DNA of 64,000 bases, taken from assembly GCA_025359105.1 (NCBI GenBank), contig JANYHK010000077.1, positions 1-64,000 of the forward strand. Direction: 5' to 3'. This DNA comes from Myxococcales bacterium (lineage in GTDB: Bacteria > Myxococcota_A > Polyangia > Polyangiales > Polyangiaceae). Of this stretch, positions 1 through 9,085 are shown piece by piece. Positions within the stretch are counted from its first letter, which is position 1, and every line of letters starts with the position of its first letter. The notes beneath the pieces were generated by a model. It did no database searches, was not told where the DNA came from, and worked only from the letters and a program-made list of their open reading frames with translations. The translations under genes and the position numbers were made by a program.

Positions 1-282
<282 letters not shown>

Positions 283-452
283 TCAGGTGAAGCGAGTCCT
301 GACGGGGGGCCTGGGGGGCCTGGAGCTCCCCAGCGGGTGTGGGCAGAGCCCACCTGACGGAAGCCCGCCGCGACGATCACCGAGCCTGGGGGCTTCGAGA
401 ATCGTCGGAGACGGCAGCTAGCTAGCGTGGCGCATCGAGCACCGACGCGCTC

Positions 453-614
453 TCAGCCCTTGGAGATCTTGCCCTCTTTGTGCGGGAAGTGTTTCCGGCA
501 CGTGGGGCAGAACTTCTTGATCTCGAACTTCTCGCTCATCGTGCGCTTGTTCTTGGTCGTCGTGTAGTTCGCGCGGTTGCAGTTTCCGCACGTCATTTTG
601 ATGAGGTCGCGCAT
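453..614 (-). CDS. rpmG: 50S ribosomal protein L33
   Basis: This 53-residue protein matches bacterial L33, a small protein of the large ribosomal subunit. It begins [12 protein letters not shown] and has two CxxC pairs, CGNC near residue 9 and CPTC near residue 37, so it is the zinc-binding (C+) form. Basic residues dominate ([18 protein letters not shown]). The length is normal for the family. The usual neighbours tRNA-Trp, secE and nusG are not here; mreB lies downstream on the same strand and an RNA-binding protein gene lies upstream. Confidence 0.95.
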   Translation of the reverse strand: MRDLIKMTCGNCNRANYTTTKNKRTMSEKFEIKKFCPTCRKHFPHKEGKISKG

Positions 615-680
615 TGGGAAATTCCTAGAGGGGCGGGCAACCTACCCGCGCGGCGGGGCAAGTCAAGCCTTACCCATCGC

Positions 681-722
681 GCGGGCGCGAAGAGCCCGCA
701 TCTTCAGTTGTTTTTGTTGTTT
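681..722 (+). terminator. Hairpin followed by a T-rich tract
   Basis: The stem GCGGGC (681-686) pairs with GCCCGC (694-699) around a GCGAAGA loop. After eight bases a T-rich stretch follows (TTGTTTTTGTTGTTT). The layout is that of a rho-independent terminator read on the plus strand, although both flanking genes are on the minus strand. It may stop antisense transcription or act only as a hairpin between the RNA-binding protein gene and rpmG. Confidence 0.35.
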
Positions 723-790
723 GCCCCGCCCTCCAAAAAGGCAGACGGGACCACGCGGGAGCAGACAGAAGCAGACAGAGAAAAGAGGGC

Positions 791-1780
791 TCAGTCGTCG
801 TCGCCGGTGCCGCTGCCGCTGCCGCTGCCGCCCGCGCCACTCCAACCGCCGTCGTCATCCGTCGTACGCGCTCGGCCGCTTCCGCCGCCGCCGCGCTCGT
901 TGCCGCCGAAGCGGGGTTTGCGAGGGCCGTCCTCGCCGCCGCTGCTGTGGGTCTTCCGCCTTCGCTCGTCGAACGTCTTGCGCGCCGGCGGACCGAACTG
1001 GCTGCCGCCGCCGCCACCTGCGGGAGGGCCGCCGAAGCCGCCACCACCACCACCGCCGCCGAAGCCGCCACCACCACCGCCGAAGCCACCACCACCACCG
1101 AAGCCGCCGTCGGGCCGCGCCGGCCGGTCACCCTTCGGGTGGGCGAGGTTGACGACGAGCTTTCGGCCGCGCAAGTCGGCGACCTTCAGCTGCTCCGACG
1201 CCGTCTTCGCGGTCTCCGAGCTCGCCATGGTGACGAAGCCGAAGCCACGCTTTCTGCCGTCGGGATCCGTCGGCAGGTGGACGCGCACCACCTGGCCCGC
1301 CCCGGCCACACCGTTGATGAGCGTCTCGAGCTCGATTTGGGTGCAGTCGTACGGCAGGTTGCCGACGTACAGCGTGCGATCGGGAGCGCCGGGTCCACCG
1401 GGTCCACCGGGTCCACCGGGCCCACCGGGCCCAACACCAGGACGAGGCGGACCTCCGAACGAGCGCGGACCGCCGGGGCCTGGGGGCCCAGCTCCGGGCC
1501 CATCACGGCGCGGAGGCTCGGCCTGGAAAGGCCGAACGGAGATCGACTTGCCCGCTTGCATCGAGCCGTCGAGCGCATCGCGCGCGGCTTGAGCCTCGGC
1601 TGCTGTGGAGAGCGTGACGAAGCCGAACCCTCGGGGCCTGCCCGTGGCGCGATCCTTCGGCAAGCTCACATTGACGACGGTGCCGCCAGTCGCTTCGAAG
1701 AGCTGCTTCAGTACTTCTTCAGAAACACTGTCCGGCAGCCCTGCCACGAACAGCTTCGAATCCTCATTCCCCGTAACCAA
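791..1780 (-). CDS. Double-RRM glycine-rich RNA-binding protein
   Basis: The 329-residue protein has two RNA recognition motifs. RRM1 (about residues 8-85) carries RNP2 LFVAGL and RNP1 RGFGFVTL. RRM2 (about 135-210) carries LYVGNL and RGFGFVTM. A GGP-repeat linker separates them, and the tail is very Gly-rich (FGGGGGGFGG runs) and ends in acidic residues. Such proteins bind single-stranded RNA and often act as RNA chaperones in cold or stress responses; the role here is inferred. The start chosen is TTG at 1780, because it sits 8 nt after a good SD (GGAGGT). A sigma-70-like promoter lies about 85 bp upstream. Most bacterial RRM proteins have one RRM, so the tandem form is notable. Confidence 0.85.
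   Translation of the reverse strand: MVTGNEDSKLFVAGLPDSVSEEVLKQLFEATGGTVVNVSLPKDRATGRPRGFGFVTLSTAAEAQAARDALDGSMQAGKSISVRPFQAEPPRRDGPGAGPPGPGGPRSFGGPPRPGVGPGGPGGPGGPGGPGAPDRTLYVGNLPYDCTQIELETLINGVAGAGQVVRVHLPTDPDGRKRGFGFVTMASSETAKTASEQLKVADLRGRKLVVNLAHPKGDRPARPDGGFGGGGGFGGGGGGFGGGGGGGGFGGPPAGGGGGSQFGPPARKTFDERRRKTHSSGGEDGPRKPRFGGNERGGGGSGRARTTDDDGGWSGAGGSGSGSGTGDDD
1391..1432 (-). repeat. 9-bp tandem repeat coding for Gly-Gly-Pro
   Basis: Three exact copies of GGGTCCACC (plus strand), one GGGCCCACC and a partial fifth copy encode the GGP linker between the two RRM domains. In-frame copy changes would only alter linker length. Confidence 0.8.
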
Positions 1781-1862
1781 AACGGCAGACCTCCACGTAC
1801 GGACCTCGACAAAAAAACCAACGCATGGCCGCGCTCTCCTTCCAAGCGCGATCCAGAAGCAA

Positions 1863-1890
1863 ACGATACCGTGCCGGCAACTCCCGTCAA
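1863..1890 (-). promoter_or_regulatory. Sigma-70-type promoter of the RRM gene
   Basis: On the minus strand, TTGACG (1890-1885) and TATCGT (1868-1863) are separated by 16 bp. This would give a leader of roughly 75 nt before the TTG start at 1780. The leader contains a run of seven T residues and ends in the SD GGAGGT. Confidence 0.55.
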
Positions 1891-1986
1891 GACGTGGAAA
1901 TGGTTTGGAAATGAGGCGGTCGATTCTTCTTGGCGCTGCGGGCTGCCCACCCCATGGGTCGCAACCTCATAGAACCCCACACCATT

Positions 1987-3621
1987 TCACTGAGCTTGTT
2001 CGTCCCGACCGGTCGCTACGGCCTGCCGGACGGCCGATGGGCGGAGAGGAATCGTAAAGACGAAGCACGCCCCGCGGGGCTTGGAGGGCTCGACCCACGC
2101 GCGGCCGCCGTGGCTTTCGGCGATGTTCTTCACGAGCGCGAGGCCGATTCCGCTGCCTCGAACCTGCGGGCGCGCCTCGGCGCCGCCGCTCCCGCGCTCG
2201 AAACGCTCGAAGATTCGATGGCGATCTTCGGGCGGAACGCCGGGGCCGTGGTCGATGACGCGCACGGTGACGGCGCCGTCCTCGACCGCGGCGCGCACGG
2301 AGATCGCGTTCTGCTCACTCTTCCCACCGGATGTGGCGCCGTACTTGAGGGCGTTGTCGACGAGGTTGATCACGGCGAGCTGGATGGCGCTCTCGTCGAT
2401 CCGGGCCAGCGGCATCGCGCGCGCGACGTCGACGTGCAGCTCGACGCCTTCGCGCTCGGCGCGGTAGCGATAGACGTTTACGGCGCGCGCGACGACTTCG
2501 CCGACGTCTCCTTCTGCGAACTCGTAGGCGCCGCGCCCGCGTTCGACCTTCGCGAAGTCGAGCACGTTCTCGATGAGGTTCGAGAGACGCTCGCTCTCGC
2601 GTACGATGATTTCCAGGTATTCCTGCCGTTTTTCGTCGCTCGGCACGCGGCCCGACTGGAGCATCTCCGCGAACATGCGGACGAGCGCGAGCGGTGTCTT
2701 GAGCTCGTGCGAGACGTTCGCGACGAACTCGCTCTTGAGCGCGCTGATGCGGCGCTCCTTCTCGGCGGCAAGGAGGATCGTCGCGACGCCGGCCACGATG
2801 ACGAGTGAAGACAGCACGAGCATCACGAGCTCCAGCGTGCGGCGGCTCTGCACGCGCGTGGAGAGATCCTCGCTGGCGGTCGGCGAGACTTGGAGGCGCC
2901 AGTTGTAGAGCGTCGTGGGAAAGCGGACGCCGACGGTGAACTCGCCGCTCCGCAGCGGCGGGCCGAAGATGATTCGTCCCTCTTCGTCGACGACGTTCAC
3001 GCGGCTCTGCGAGCTGGCGGTGCCGAGGAACGTGGCCTCGGAGTACAGGGTCGGCAGCGTTTCCTTCACGATGCGTCCGATGTCGTGCCACGCGACGACG
3101 AGGTAACGGCGCCCCTCGAACGTGCGCTGCCAGTAGCTGACGAGGTAGCCCTCACCGCCGTACTCCTTGTGGAGGTGGCGGAGCTCTTCGACCGGCTCTT
3201 GCAGGTTCATGTCGCGCAGCATTCGCTCCACGAGCAAGCGTCGGAACGCCTCTTCGTCGCTCCATGCGCCGCTCGCGCGCGACGCGAAGGCGAGCACGGT
3301 GCGGTTGCCGTCGAGGACGACGATCGCGCGAACGCTGGGCGTCTCGCGGCGCGCGGTGGGCAGCCAGCGCTCGTTCAGCCCCTCGAGCTTCGCCGGATCG
3401 GAAACGGCAACGACGACGTTGTCCTGCTCGACGATCTGCTTGTCGAGCCGGTCGGCCTTCTCGTTGGCGAGGCCAAGCGTCGCCTCGAGGACGGACTGCT
3501 GCCGCAGCCGCTCGATCTGGAACGTGGTCCGAAAAGTGAAATACGCGAGGACCCCGACCGCGACCAGAACCGCCGGAAGCAGCACAAAGCTAGCGAACCT
3601 ATCTCTGGTCGTCCTGTCCAC
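1987..3621 (-). CDS. Membrane-bound sensor histidine kinase
   Basis: This 544-residue kinase autophosphorylates a histidine and passes the phosphate to a response regulator. A transmembrane helix lies at about residues 12-30, an extracytoplasmic sensor domain at about 31-262 and a second helix at about 264-286. The HisKA dimerisation domain follows, with phospho-acceptor H305 in VSHELKTPL. The HATPase domain has an N box (NLVDNALKYG), a G1 box (DHGPGVP) and a G2 box (GSGIGLALVK). No HAMP domain is evident. The GTG start at 3621 follows a G-rich stretch. No response regulator is adjacent, so it is an orphan in this window; the downstream gene is the RRM protein. Confidence 0.9.
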   Translation of the reverse strand: MDRTTRDRFASFVLLPAVLVAVGVLAYFTFRTTFQIERLRQQSVLEATLGLANEKADRLDKQIVEQDNVVVAVSDPAKLEGLNERWLPTARRETPSVRAIVVLDGNRTVLAFASRASGAWSDEEAFRRLLVERMLRDMNLQEPVEELRHLHKEYGGEGYLVSYWQRTFEGRRYLVVAWHDIGRIVKETLPTLYSEATFLGTASSQSRVNVVDEEGRIIFGPPLRSGEFTVGVRFPTTLYNWRLQVSPTASEDLSTRVQSRRTLELVMLVLSSLVIVAGVATILLAAEKERRISALKSEFVANVSHELKTPLALVRMFAEMLQSGRVPSDEKRQEYLEIIVRESERLSNLIENVLDFAKVERGRGAYEFAEGDVGEVVARAVNVYRYRAEREGVELHVDVARAMPLARIDESAIQLAVINLVDNALKYGATSGGKSEQNAISVRAAVEDGAVTVRVIDHGPGVPPEDRHRIFERFERGSGGAEARPQVRGSGIGLALVKNIAESHGGRAWVEPSKPRGACFVFTIPLRPSAVRQAVATGRDEQAQ

Positions 3622-3706
3622 TCAGCCCCCGCCAACCCCAAACACCCCTCCGCAACTCATCGCCCCTTCCCACCAGACGGGCTCCGTGATCGAAGCTCAC
3701 GGAGCA

Positions 3707-5686
3707 CTATCGAGCGCGGAGCTGGCCGGGGCGGAGGGAGATGGCCTCGTTGTCGATCACGACGCCATGCTGGGACACGAACTCGGCGTACTGCTCGGCG
3801 ATGTAGTTGAGGGCGTTGCCCTCGTCCTCGCTGAACGGGTCGCCGTCTTGCGGATTGATGAGCTCGAGGGCGCCGATGAAGCGACCCCCGTGGAGGACCG
3901 GCGCGACGATGATGCTCTTGGCGCCGCCGAACGCGGAGTAGCGCTCGTTCGTGGCGCCCTCTTCCGCCGACGCGTCGGCGAGGACGACCGCGCGGCGCTT
4001 GCGAAGCGCCTTGGCGAGGAGCGGATCGCTCTCCGGGTAGCGCCGCGTGAGGAGCTTCTCCGCACCCTTGCCCGCGGTCACCGCGACGACGAACTCGCGC
4101 TTGTCGATGTCGTACATGTGCACGATGCCGGCGGTGGACGGCAGCGTCTCGAGCGCCAGCGAGATGCAGAAGTGCCCGCCTTCGATCGCGTCACGGAGGA
4201 AGTGGAGATCGTGCATCGCCTCGAAGAGCGCGGTGATGAGCTCGTCGCCCTTGTGGCGCCCGCGGGGAACGGGCGCGCGGCCGGCCTGCGACGGGCGCTC
4301 CGACGGGCCCAGACCCGGCGTCGGATCGGGCGCGAGGGGCGAGGCCGGCGCGGGAAACGCAGCCGCTGCGCTCGAGAACGACGGGGGCGCGGCGACCGCG
4401 GCCGGCGCGGCCGGCTTCGGCGCGGCAGCTTGCGGCGCAACGGGTTGCTGCGGCGGCTGAAAGGACGGCTGCTGAAAGGGCGGCTGCTGCTGAAAGGATG
4501 GCTGCTGCTGAAAGGATGGCTGCTGCTGAAAGGATGGCTGCGGCTGAAAGGACGGCTGCTGAAAGAGCGCGGCGGGCGGGCCCTGGATTGCCACTTGGGC
4601 AGGGGCAGCGGCAGCGGCAGGCGCTGCGGCGGCGGGCGCCGGCGCCGGTCTCGCCGCGGGCTTCGGGTTGCGACGCGGGAACTCCACGACCGGGTCGCCC
4701 TTCCAGTCCTTCCACGTCAAGATCGCGAGCGGCGGCACCTGCGGCTTGCCCTTGAAGACGACGTCGAAGACCGCCAGATTGACGAGCTTGCCCGTCTTGG
4801 CGGTCTCGAGCGCCTTTCGAACGAGCTCGAACTGCGCGCGGAGAACGTTCTCTGCGTCCTCCTCTTTCGTCCCGGTCGCCACGGCGTAGACGTACTCGCG
4901 GTACGAGAGCGGCGCTTGCGGCGTCGGATCCTGCTCGCGCTTGAAGATGACCTGCGTGGCCGCCACCTCGGAGAGTGACGGCGGGTGCGCGACGTCGGCG
5001 TGGCTGCCCTTGTCGATGTAGGTCGCTGCGTCGTCGGAGACGGCGACGTTGAGGAGGGTTGCGTCCGCACTGCTCGAGGGAAGGGGCTCCGGCATCATGC
5101 GTTCGGTTCCCGCTGGCGCGGGGATCTCGGCGGGCTTGGGGAGGAGCGCCTCCATCATCGCGCCCGACGAACCAAACGCGAGCGTCGCCTTGGGGTTCGC
5201 CTTCGGCGCTGCTGCGACGGCCTGCGGACGCGGCGGTCCGCCCATCCCGCCGACGGGCGTTGGGGGCGCGGGAGGGATGGCGGCGCGCGCGGGGGCAGCG
5301 GCGGGGGCAGCGGCAGCGGCGGGGGCAGCGGCAGGCGCAGCAGGCGCGGGGGCAGGAGCGGCGGCGCCGGCAGGAGCAGCGGCGGCAGGAGGCGCAGCCG
5401 CGGCCTCGGGCTTCGCCGCGCCGCGGATGGCCGTGTCGATCGGCGCGTCGTCCGCCGCCTTCTTGACGGTGTAGATGAGGCGCGCCATCGGGTCGACCGC
5501 GCGGTAGCCGTGCTCGAGGAGCTCGATCGAGAAGCCGCTCATCGGCCCCATCTCGCCGCGCATGACGCGCGCGTGCTGCAACGCTTTTTGCCAGGACTCG
5601 GCCTCGACGACGACGGACTGCGCCTCCGTCTTGCCGATCGGCGTCATCTCGACTTGCCAGCGCATGGAGCGCATCGAAGATGCCAC
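3707..5686 (-). CDS. Pro/Ala/Gln-rich protein with C-terminal GAF domain
   Basis: The 659-residue protein has a folded N-terminus (about residues 9-85, starting MRWQVEMTPIGKTEAQ) and a long Ala/Pro-rich linker. A second folded block follows at about 250-345 (YREYVYAVATGTKEEDAE and ILTWKDWKGDPVVEFPRR), then a Gln/Pro-rich segment and a GAF-like domain at about 495-640. GAF domains usually bind small ligands or mediate dimerisation; the ligand here is unknown. The GTG at 5686 gives the longest frame, but ATG at 5674 or the later MRWQ start is equally plausible because none has a clear SD. It lies 36 bp after the permease gene on the same strand. I do not recognise a named family for the N-terminal block. 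Confidence 0.75.
   Translation of the reverse strand: MASSMRSMRWQVEMTPIGKTEAQSVVVEAESWQKALQHARVMRGEMGPMSGFSIELLEHGYRAVDPMARLIYTVKKAADDAPIDTAIRGAAKPEAAAAPPAAAAPAGAAAPAPAPAAPAAAPAAAAAPAAAPARAAIPPAPPTPVGGMGGPPRPQAVAAAPKANPKATLAFGSSGAMMEALLPKPAEIPAPAGTERMMPEPLPSSSADATLLNVAVSDDAATYIDKGSHADVAHPPSLSEVAATQVIFKREQDPTPQAPLSYREYVYAVATGTKEEDAENVLRAQFELVRKALETAKTGKLVNLAVFDVVFKGKPQVPPLAILTWKDWKGDPVVEFPRRNPKPAARPAPAPAAAAPAAAAAPAQVAIQGPPAALFQQPSFQPQPSFQQQPSFQQQPSFQQQPPFQQPSFQPPQQPVAPQAAAPKPAAPAAVAAPPSFSSAAAAFPAPASPLAPDPTPGLGPSERPSQAGRAPVPRGRHKGDELITALFEAMHDLHFLRDAIEGGHFCISLALETLPSTAGIVHMYDIDKREFVVAVTAGKGAEKLLTRRYPESDPLLAKALRKRRAVVLADASAEEGATNERYSAFGGAKSIIVAPVLHGGRFIGALELINPQDGDPFSEDEGNALNYIAEQYAEFVSQHGVVIDNEAISLRPGQLRAR
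4483..4554 (-). repeat. 18-bp tandem repeat coding for a Gln-rich hexapeptide
   Basis: Three identical units of GCTGCTGCTGAAAGGATG (plus strand) and a fourth with two changes encode repeated QPSFQQ-type hexapeptides in the linker of the GAF protein. Unit number could vary without a frameshift. Confidence 0.85.
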
Positions 5687-5722
5687 ACTTTCTTGCGCGC
5701 GGGCGAGCGCTTTTCTGAGGAT

Positions 5723-7330
5723 CTATTCGGCGCGGAGCCCCTCGGAGGGGCGCAGGCCGGCCGCGTACGCCGCTGGAAAGATCGTGGCCACGGTGCAAAT
5801 GACGATCGCGACGATGCCGGTGATGCCGAACTCGAGGGGCCGCACGTTAACCGGCAAGCTCGAGATGAAGTAGACCTTGGGATCGAGCGGGAAGCCGTAC
5901 GCTAGGAGCCCGGTGCAGCAAAAATATCCGAGCAACAGGCCCATCGTCGTGCCGACAAGGCCGATGATCCCACCCTGGTAGAGGAAGACGCGGAGGATCG
6001 CGGCGTCCCGCGCGCCGAGCGCCTTCAGCAGCGAGATTTCCTTCTTCTTGTCGAGCACGACCATGATCAGCGTCGCCACCACGGTGAACGCGGCCACGAC
6101 GATGATGAGCGCGAGCACGAAGCTCATGCCTATCTGCTGGATGAGGAGGGCGGTGAAGAGGCCGTGGTTCAGCTCCTTCCAGTCCATCGTGTGGTAGACG
6201 CCGTTGGCCAGGAGCTTCTCGATCTGCGCCGAGATTTCGTGGGCGTGATCGATGTCGTCCACCTTCATCTCGACGCCGGTCACGCTGTCGCCCTGCTCGT
6301 AGAAGGCCTGCGCCTCGTAGAGATCGGTGTAGACGAGCTTCGAGTCGTACTGATCGAAGCCCGCCTCGAAGATGGCGATGAGCCGGAACTGCTTGGCGAT
6401 GGGCGGGCGCGCACCAGCGGCGCCGATCGAGATGCCGATCGTCGGCGACGTGATCTGCATGCAGTCGCCGATGCCGATGTCGAGCTGCTTGGCGAGCGTG
6501 CGCCCGACGACGACGCCGGGCAGGCGCGCGACCTGCTCGGCGCTCTTGCACGGATCGGGGTCGATCGAGTCGGGGAGGACGTCGTCCTCGGGGAGCTTGC
6601 TCGCGAACCCGCCGTCCGGCGTCACGTCGCCGACGGGATCGCCGGCGCCCGGGTCCGCATTCCTGAGCGGGGGCGGCGGCGGTGGCGAGTCGTTCTGCTG
6701 GGCGGCGCCCGCGTCGAGGCGCGCGCTCTCGGCTTCGTCCTCGGCGATCTGCCGCTCGATGGCGTGCAACAGCGACTCCTTTCCGCCGTCGGAGTGCGGA
6801 TAGTCGTTGTCGCTGCCGGCGCCGGCGTCGCGATCGACCGCGAAGAGGCGCGGATCGCTGCGAAAGGCGTCGCGGGGCCGCTCGGGGGGCTTGGCGCCTG
6901 GCTTGCGGAGGCCCTCGAGCGAGCCGCCGTCGAGGATGTGCTTCGGCAGGTCGAGCACCTTGGGCATCAGCTCGGGATCGACGCCCTTCAGGAGGACGCC
7001 GGTGGCCGTCCGCTCGCCGTGGGTGACCATCATGGGGTTGATGACGAACGGAGCGACGCCGGTGACGCCGGGGACGTGCTCCACCTTCTTCATGATGTCC
7101 CGGTACTCGCGAAAATCGATCGAGTACTTGAGGACGAGGACGTGCGCGTTGACGCCCAGCACCTTCTCGCGGAACTGCTCCTGAAAGCCCCCGGTGACGC
7201 TCATCACGATGGCGAGCGCCGCGACCCCGAGCGTCACCCCCAGCATCGCGAAGGCGGTGCCGACCGAGATGAAGGCGCTGCGCTTCCTCGAGCCGAGGTA
7301 CCGAAGCGCGAGGTTGAGCGGGTATCCCAA
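5723..7330 (-). CDS. LolC/LolE-type lipoprotein-releasing ABC permease
   Basis: This 535-residue FtsX-superfamily permease resembles LolC/LolE, which extract lipoproteins from the inner membrane with the ATPase LolD. The N-terminus is typical (LNLALRYLGSRKRSAFISV, then a TM helix with LGVTLGVAALAIVMSVTGGF). Three TM helices close the protein at about residues 395-530. The periplasmic domain is enlarged by a low-complexity insert (about residues 155-255, with a PPPPPP run), so the protein is well over the usual 400-420 residues. The TTG start at 7330 is chosen from the family N-terminus and an upstream AGGA. No lolD is adjacent; the ABC ATPase at 37.5 kb is of a different type. Confidence 0.82.
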   Translation of the reverse strand: MGYPLNLALRYLGSRKRSAFISVGTAFAMLGVTLGVAALAIVMSVTGGFQEQFREKVLGVNAHVLVLKYSIDFREYRDIMKKVEHVPGVTGVAPFVINPMMVTHGERTATGVLLKGVDPELMPKVLDLPKHILDGGSLEGLRKPGAKPPERPRDAFRSDPRLFAVDRDAGAGSDNDYPHSDGGKESLLHAIERQIAEDEAESARLDAGAAQQNDSPPPPPPLRNADPGAGDPVGDVTPDGGFASKLPEDDVLPDSIDPDPCKSAEQVARLPGVVVGRTLAKQLDIGIGDCMQITSPTIGISIGAAGARPPIAKQFRLIAIFEAGFDQYDSKLVYTDLYEAQAFYEQGDSVTGVEMKVDDIDHAHEISAQIEKLLANGVYHTMDWKELNHGLFTALLIQQIGMSFVLALIIVVAAFTVVATLIMVVLDKKKEISLLKALGARDAAILRVFLYQGGIIGLVGTTMGLLLGYFCCTGLLAYGFPLDPKVYFISSLPVNVRPLEFGITGIVAIVICTVATIFPAAYAAGLRPSEGLRAE

Positions 7331-7479
7331 GACAGTTCCTGACCGTCGCTCCTACCACAGGAGGGCGCGGGGGAGGCATCCCACGAGAGCGCCACCAGCA
7401 ATCGAAGCGGCTTTTGGAGCAGGCTTTTGTCGAAAGCCCCAACCGAGGTATTAACCATGGAGGGCTCCAGGGATTCCTC

Positions 7480-9084
7480 ATGGACAGCGGCAACACTCCG
7501 AATCGTGGCGACGAGCCGACCGCCGTGGACGTGTCGGGCGGCACGACGCCGCCCGTGCCCGCGAAGCCGGACCCCTACCTCGGGCGCACCATCGACGGGC
7601 GCTACCTCGTCGAGAGCCTCCTCGGCGAAGGGGGCATGGGCTTCGTGTACCGCGCTCGCCACAAGGTGATCGACAAGCGCGTTGCCATCAAGATCCTGAA
7701 GACGGACGCCAAGCGCGAGAAGGAGCTCACCGACCGGTTCCTCCAGGAAGCACGGAGCGCGTCGTCCATCGGCAACCCGCACATCGTCGACATCTCAGAT
7801 TTCGGCCAGCTGCCCGACGGAGCGACGTACTTCGTCATGGAGTACCTCGACGGCGGGAGCCTCGGCGAGCGCATGGCGCTGACCAAGGGCACGCCGTGGG
7901 CGGTGCCGCGCATCCTCCACGTCGGCAAACAGATCGCCCTGGGCCTTGCCGCAGCGCACGAGGCGGGGATAGTGCACCGCGATCTCAAGCCCGACAACGT
8001 CATGATCGTCGCGCGCGGCTCCGACAAGGACTTCGTGAAGATCCTCGACTTCGGAATCGCGAAGGTCATCGGCGACGAGAGCCAACGCATCACCCGCGCC
8101 GGCAGCGTGTTCGGGACTCCGCACTACATGTCCCCGGAGCAGGCGGCGGGAACGCCGGTCGATCAGCGAACGGACATCTACGCGCTCGGCGTCATCTTGT
8201 ACGAGCTAGCGAGCGGCCGAGTGCCGTTCGACGCCGACAACTTCATGGGGATCCTGACCCAGCACATGTACAAGGCGCCAGTGTCGATCCTGGCGCTCGT
8301 GCCGCCGCCGGGCGAGGTGCCGCCGGGACTCGACGCGATCGTCCTCAAGTGCCTCTCGAAGAAGCCGGACGGGCGCTACGCGTCGATGACCGACCTCGTC
8401 GCCGATCTCGAGCTCCTCGAGCGCGGGCAGGTGCCGCTCGCGGTCGCGGAGATGATGAGCCGCTCGGGCGGCTTCAACGTGCCGCAGGACTACTTCCGCA
8501 ACCGGCCCAGCGCGATGCCGGAGGCGGTGCCGGCGACGCCTGCGGGCGTCGGCCGCAGCCGCTGGCCGCTGTTCGCCGTGATCGGCGGCGTCTTCGGTCT
8601 CGGCCTCGTCGGCGTCGCCCTGGCGATCGCGACGAGCAAGCCGAGCGGCGCGAAGGCGAGCTCCGATCCGGTCGCCACCGTGAGCGCCTCGGCGACGCCG
8701 ACCGGACCGACTGCGGCCGTCCTTCCTCCGCCGTCGGCCACCGTCGCGGACACGTCGCGCGAGGTGCTCCTCTCCTTGGACCCGGCCGACGCCAAGCTCT
8801 TCCGCGGGGACGCGCCGCTCGACGGGCCGCCCTATGCCGTGGCGCTCAAGGCCGGCGAGCGGGCCGAGCTCGTCGCGAAACGTGCAGGATACAAGGATCT
8901 CCCCGTGACGCTCGACGACAGGAGCGAGCGGCGCACCATGGCGAAGATGCAGCCGCTCTACGCGGGGACCCGGCCACCCAAGCCGGCCGGCGCCGGCGCC
9001 ACGACCGGGACCGCCACCACCAAGCCGGGCGGGCCGAAGCCAAAATGCGACATCACCGAGAAGGGCTGCGACCCCTGGAAGTGA
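7480..9084 (+). CDS. Ser/Thr protein kinase with TM helix and C-terminal PEGA-like domain
   Basis: The 534-residue protein starts with a full Hanks-type kinase domain (about residues 40-320): glycine loop GEGGMGFVY, invariant lysine K71 in VAIK, catalytic HRDLKPDN, DFG and the PEQ of the activation segment. A single TM helix (about 365-385, GGVFGLGLVGVALAIA) places the kinase in the cytoplasm. The C-terminal extracytoplasmic part has a PEGA-like beta domain (VLLSLDPADAKLFRGD), then a Thr/Gly linker ending CDITEKGCDPWK. The ATG at 7480 has an AGGGA SD; a longer frame from 7414 lacks support. It is divergent from the permease gene and convergent with the lipoprotein gene, one base apart. Confidence 0.9.
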   Translation: MDSGNTPNRGDEPTAVDVSGGTTPPVPAKPDPYLGRTIDGRYLVESLLGEGGMGFVYRARHKVIDKRVAIKILKTDAKREKELTDRFLQEARSASSIGNPHIVDISDFGQLPDGATYFVMEYLDGGSLGERMALTKGTPWAVPRILHVGKQIALGLAAAHEAGIVHRDLKPDNVMIVARGSDKDFVKILDFGIAKVIGDESQRITRAGSVFGTPHYMSPEQAAGTPVDQRTDIYALGVILYELASGRVPFDADNFMGILTQHMYKAPVSILALVPPPGEVPPGLDAIVLKCLSKKPDGRYASMTDLVADLELLERGQVPLAVAEMMSRSGGFNVPQDYFRNRPSAMPEAVPATPAGVGRSRWPLFAVIGGVFGLGLVGVALAIATSKPSGAKASSDPVATVSASATPTGPTAAVLPPPSATVADTSREVLLSLDPADAKLFRGDAPLDGPPYAVALKAGERAELVAKRAGYKDLPVTLDDRSERRTMAKMQPLYAGTRPPKPAGAGATTGTATTKPGGPKPKCDITEKGCDPWK

Positions 9085-9085
9085 G

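Noticed and set aside
453-790. A tRNA near rpmG (tRNA-Trp often accompanies it)
   Set aside because: No cloverleaf or CCA end could be found by eye.
4483-4554. Tandem repeat considered as CRISPR or as an integration site
   Set aside because: The units are contiguous without spacers and encode an in-frame hexapeptide; it is a coding repeat. The 21-bp repeat at 23435 and the 9-bp repeat at 1391 were rejected for the same reason.
3167-4978. Plus-strand open frame of about 600 codons over the histidine kinase and GAF genes
   Set aside because: It spans two genes on the opposite strand, is low complexity and shows no conserved motif.
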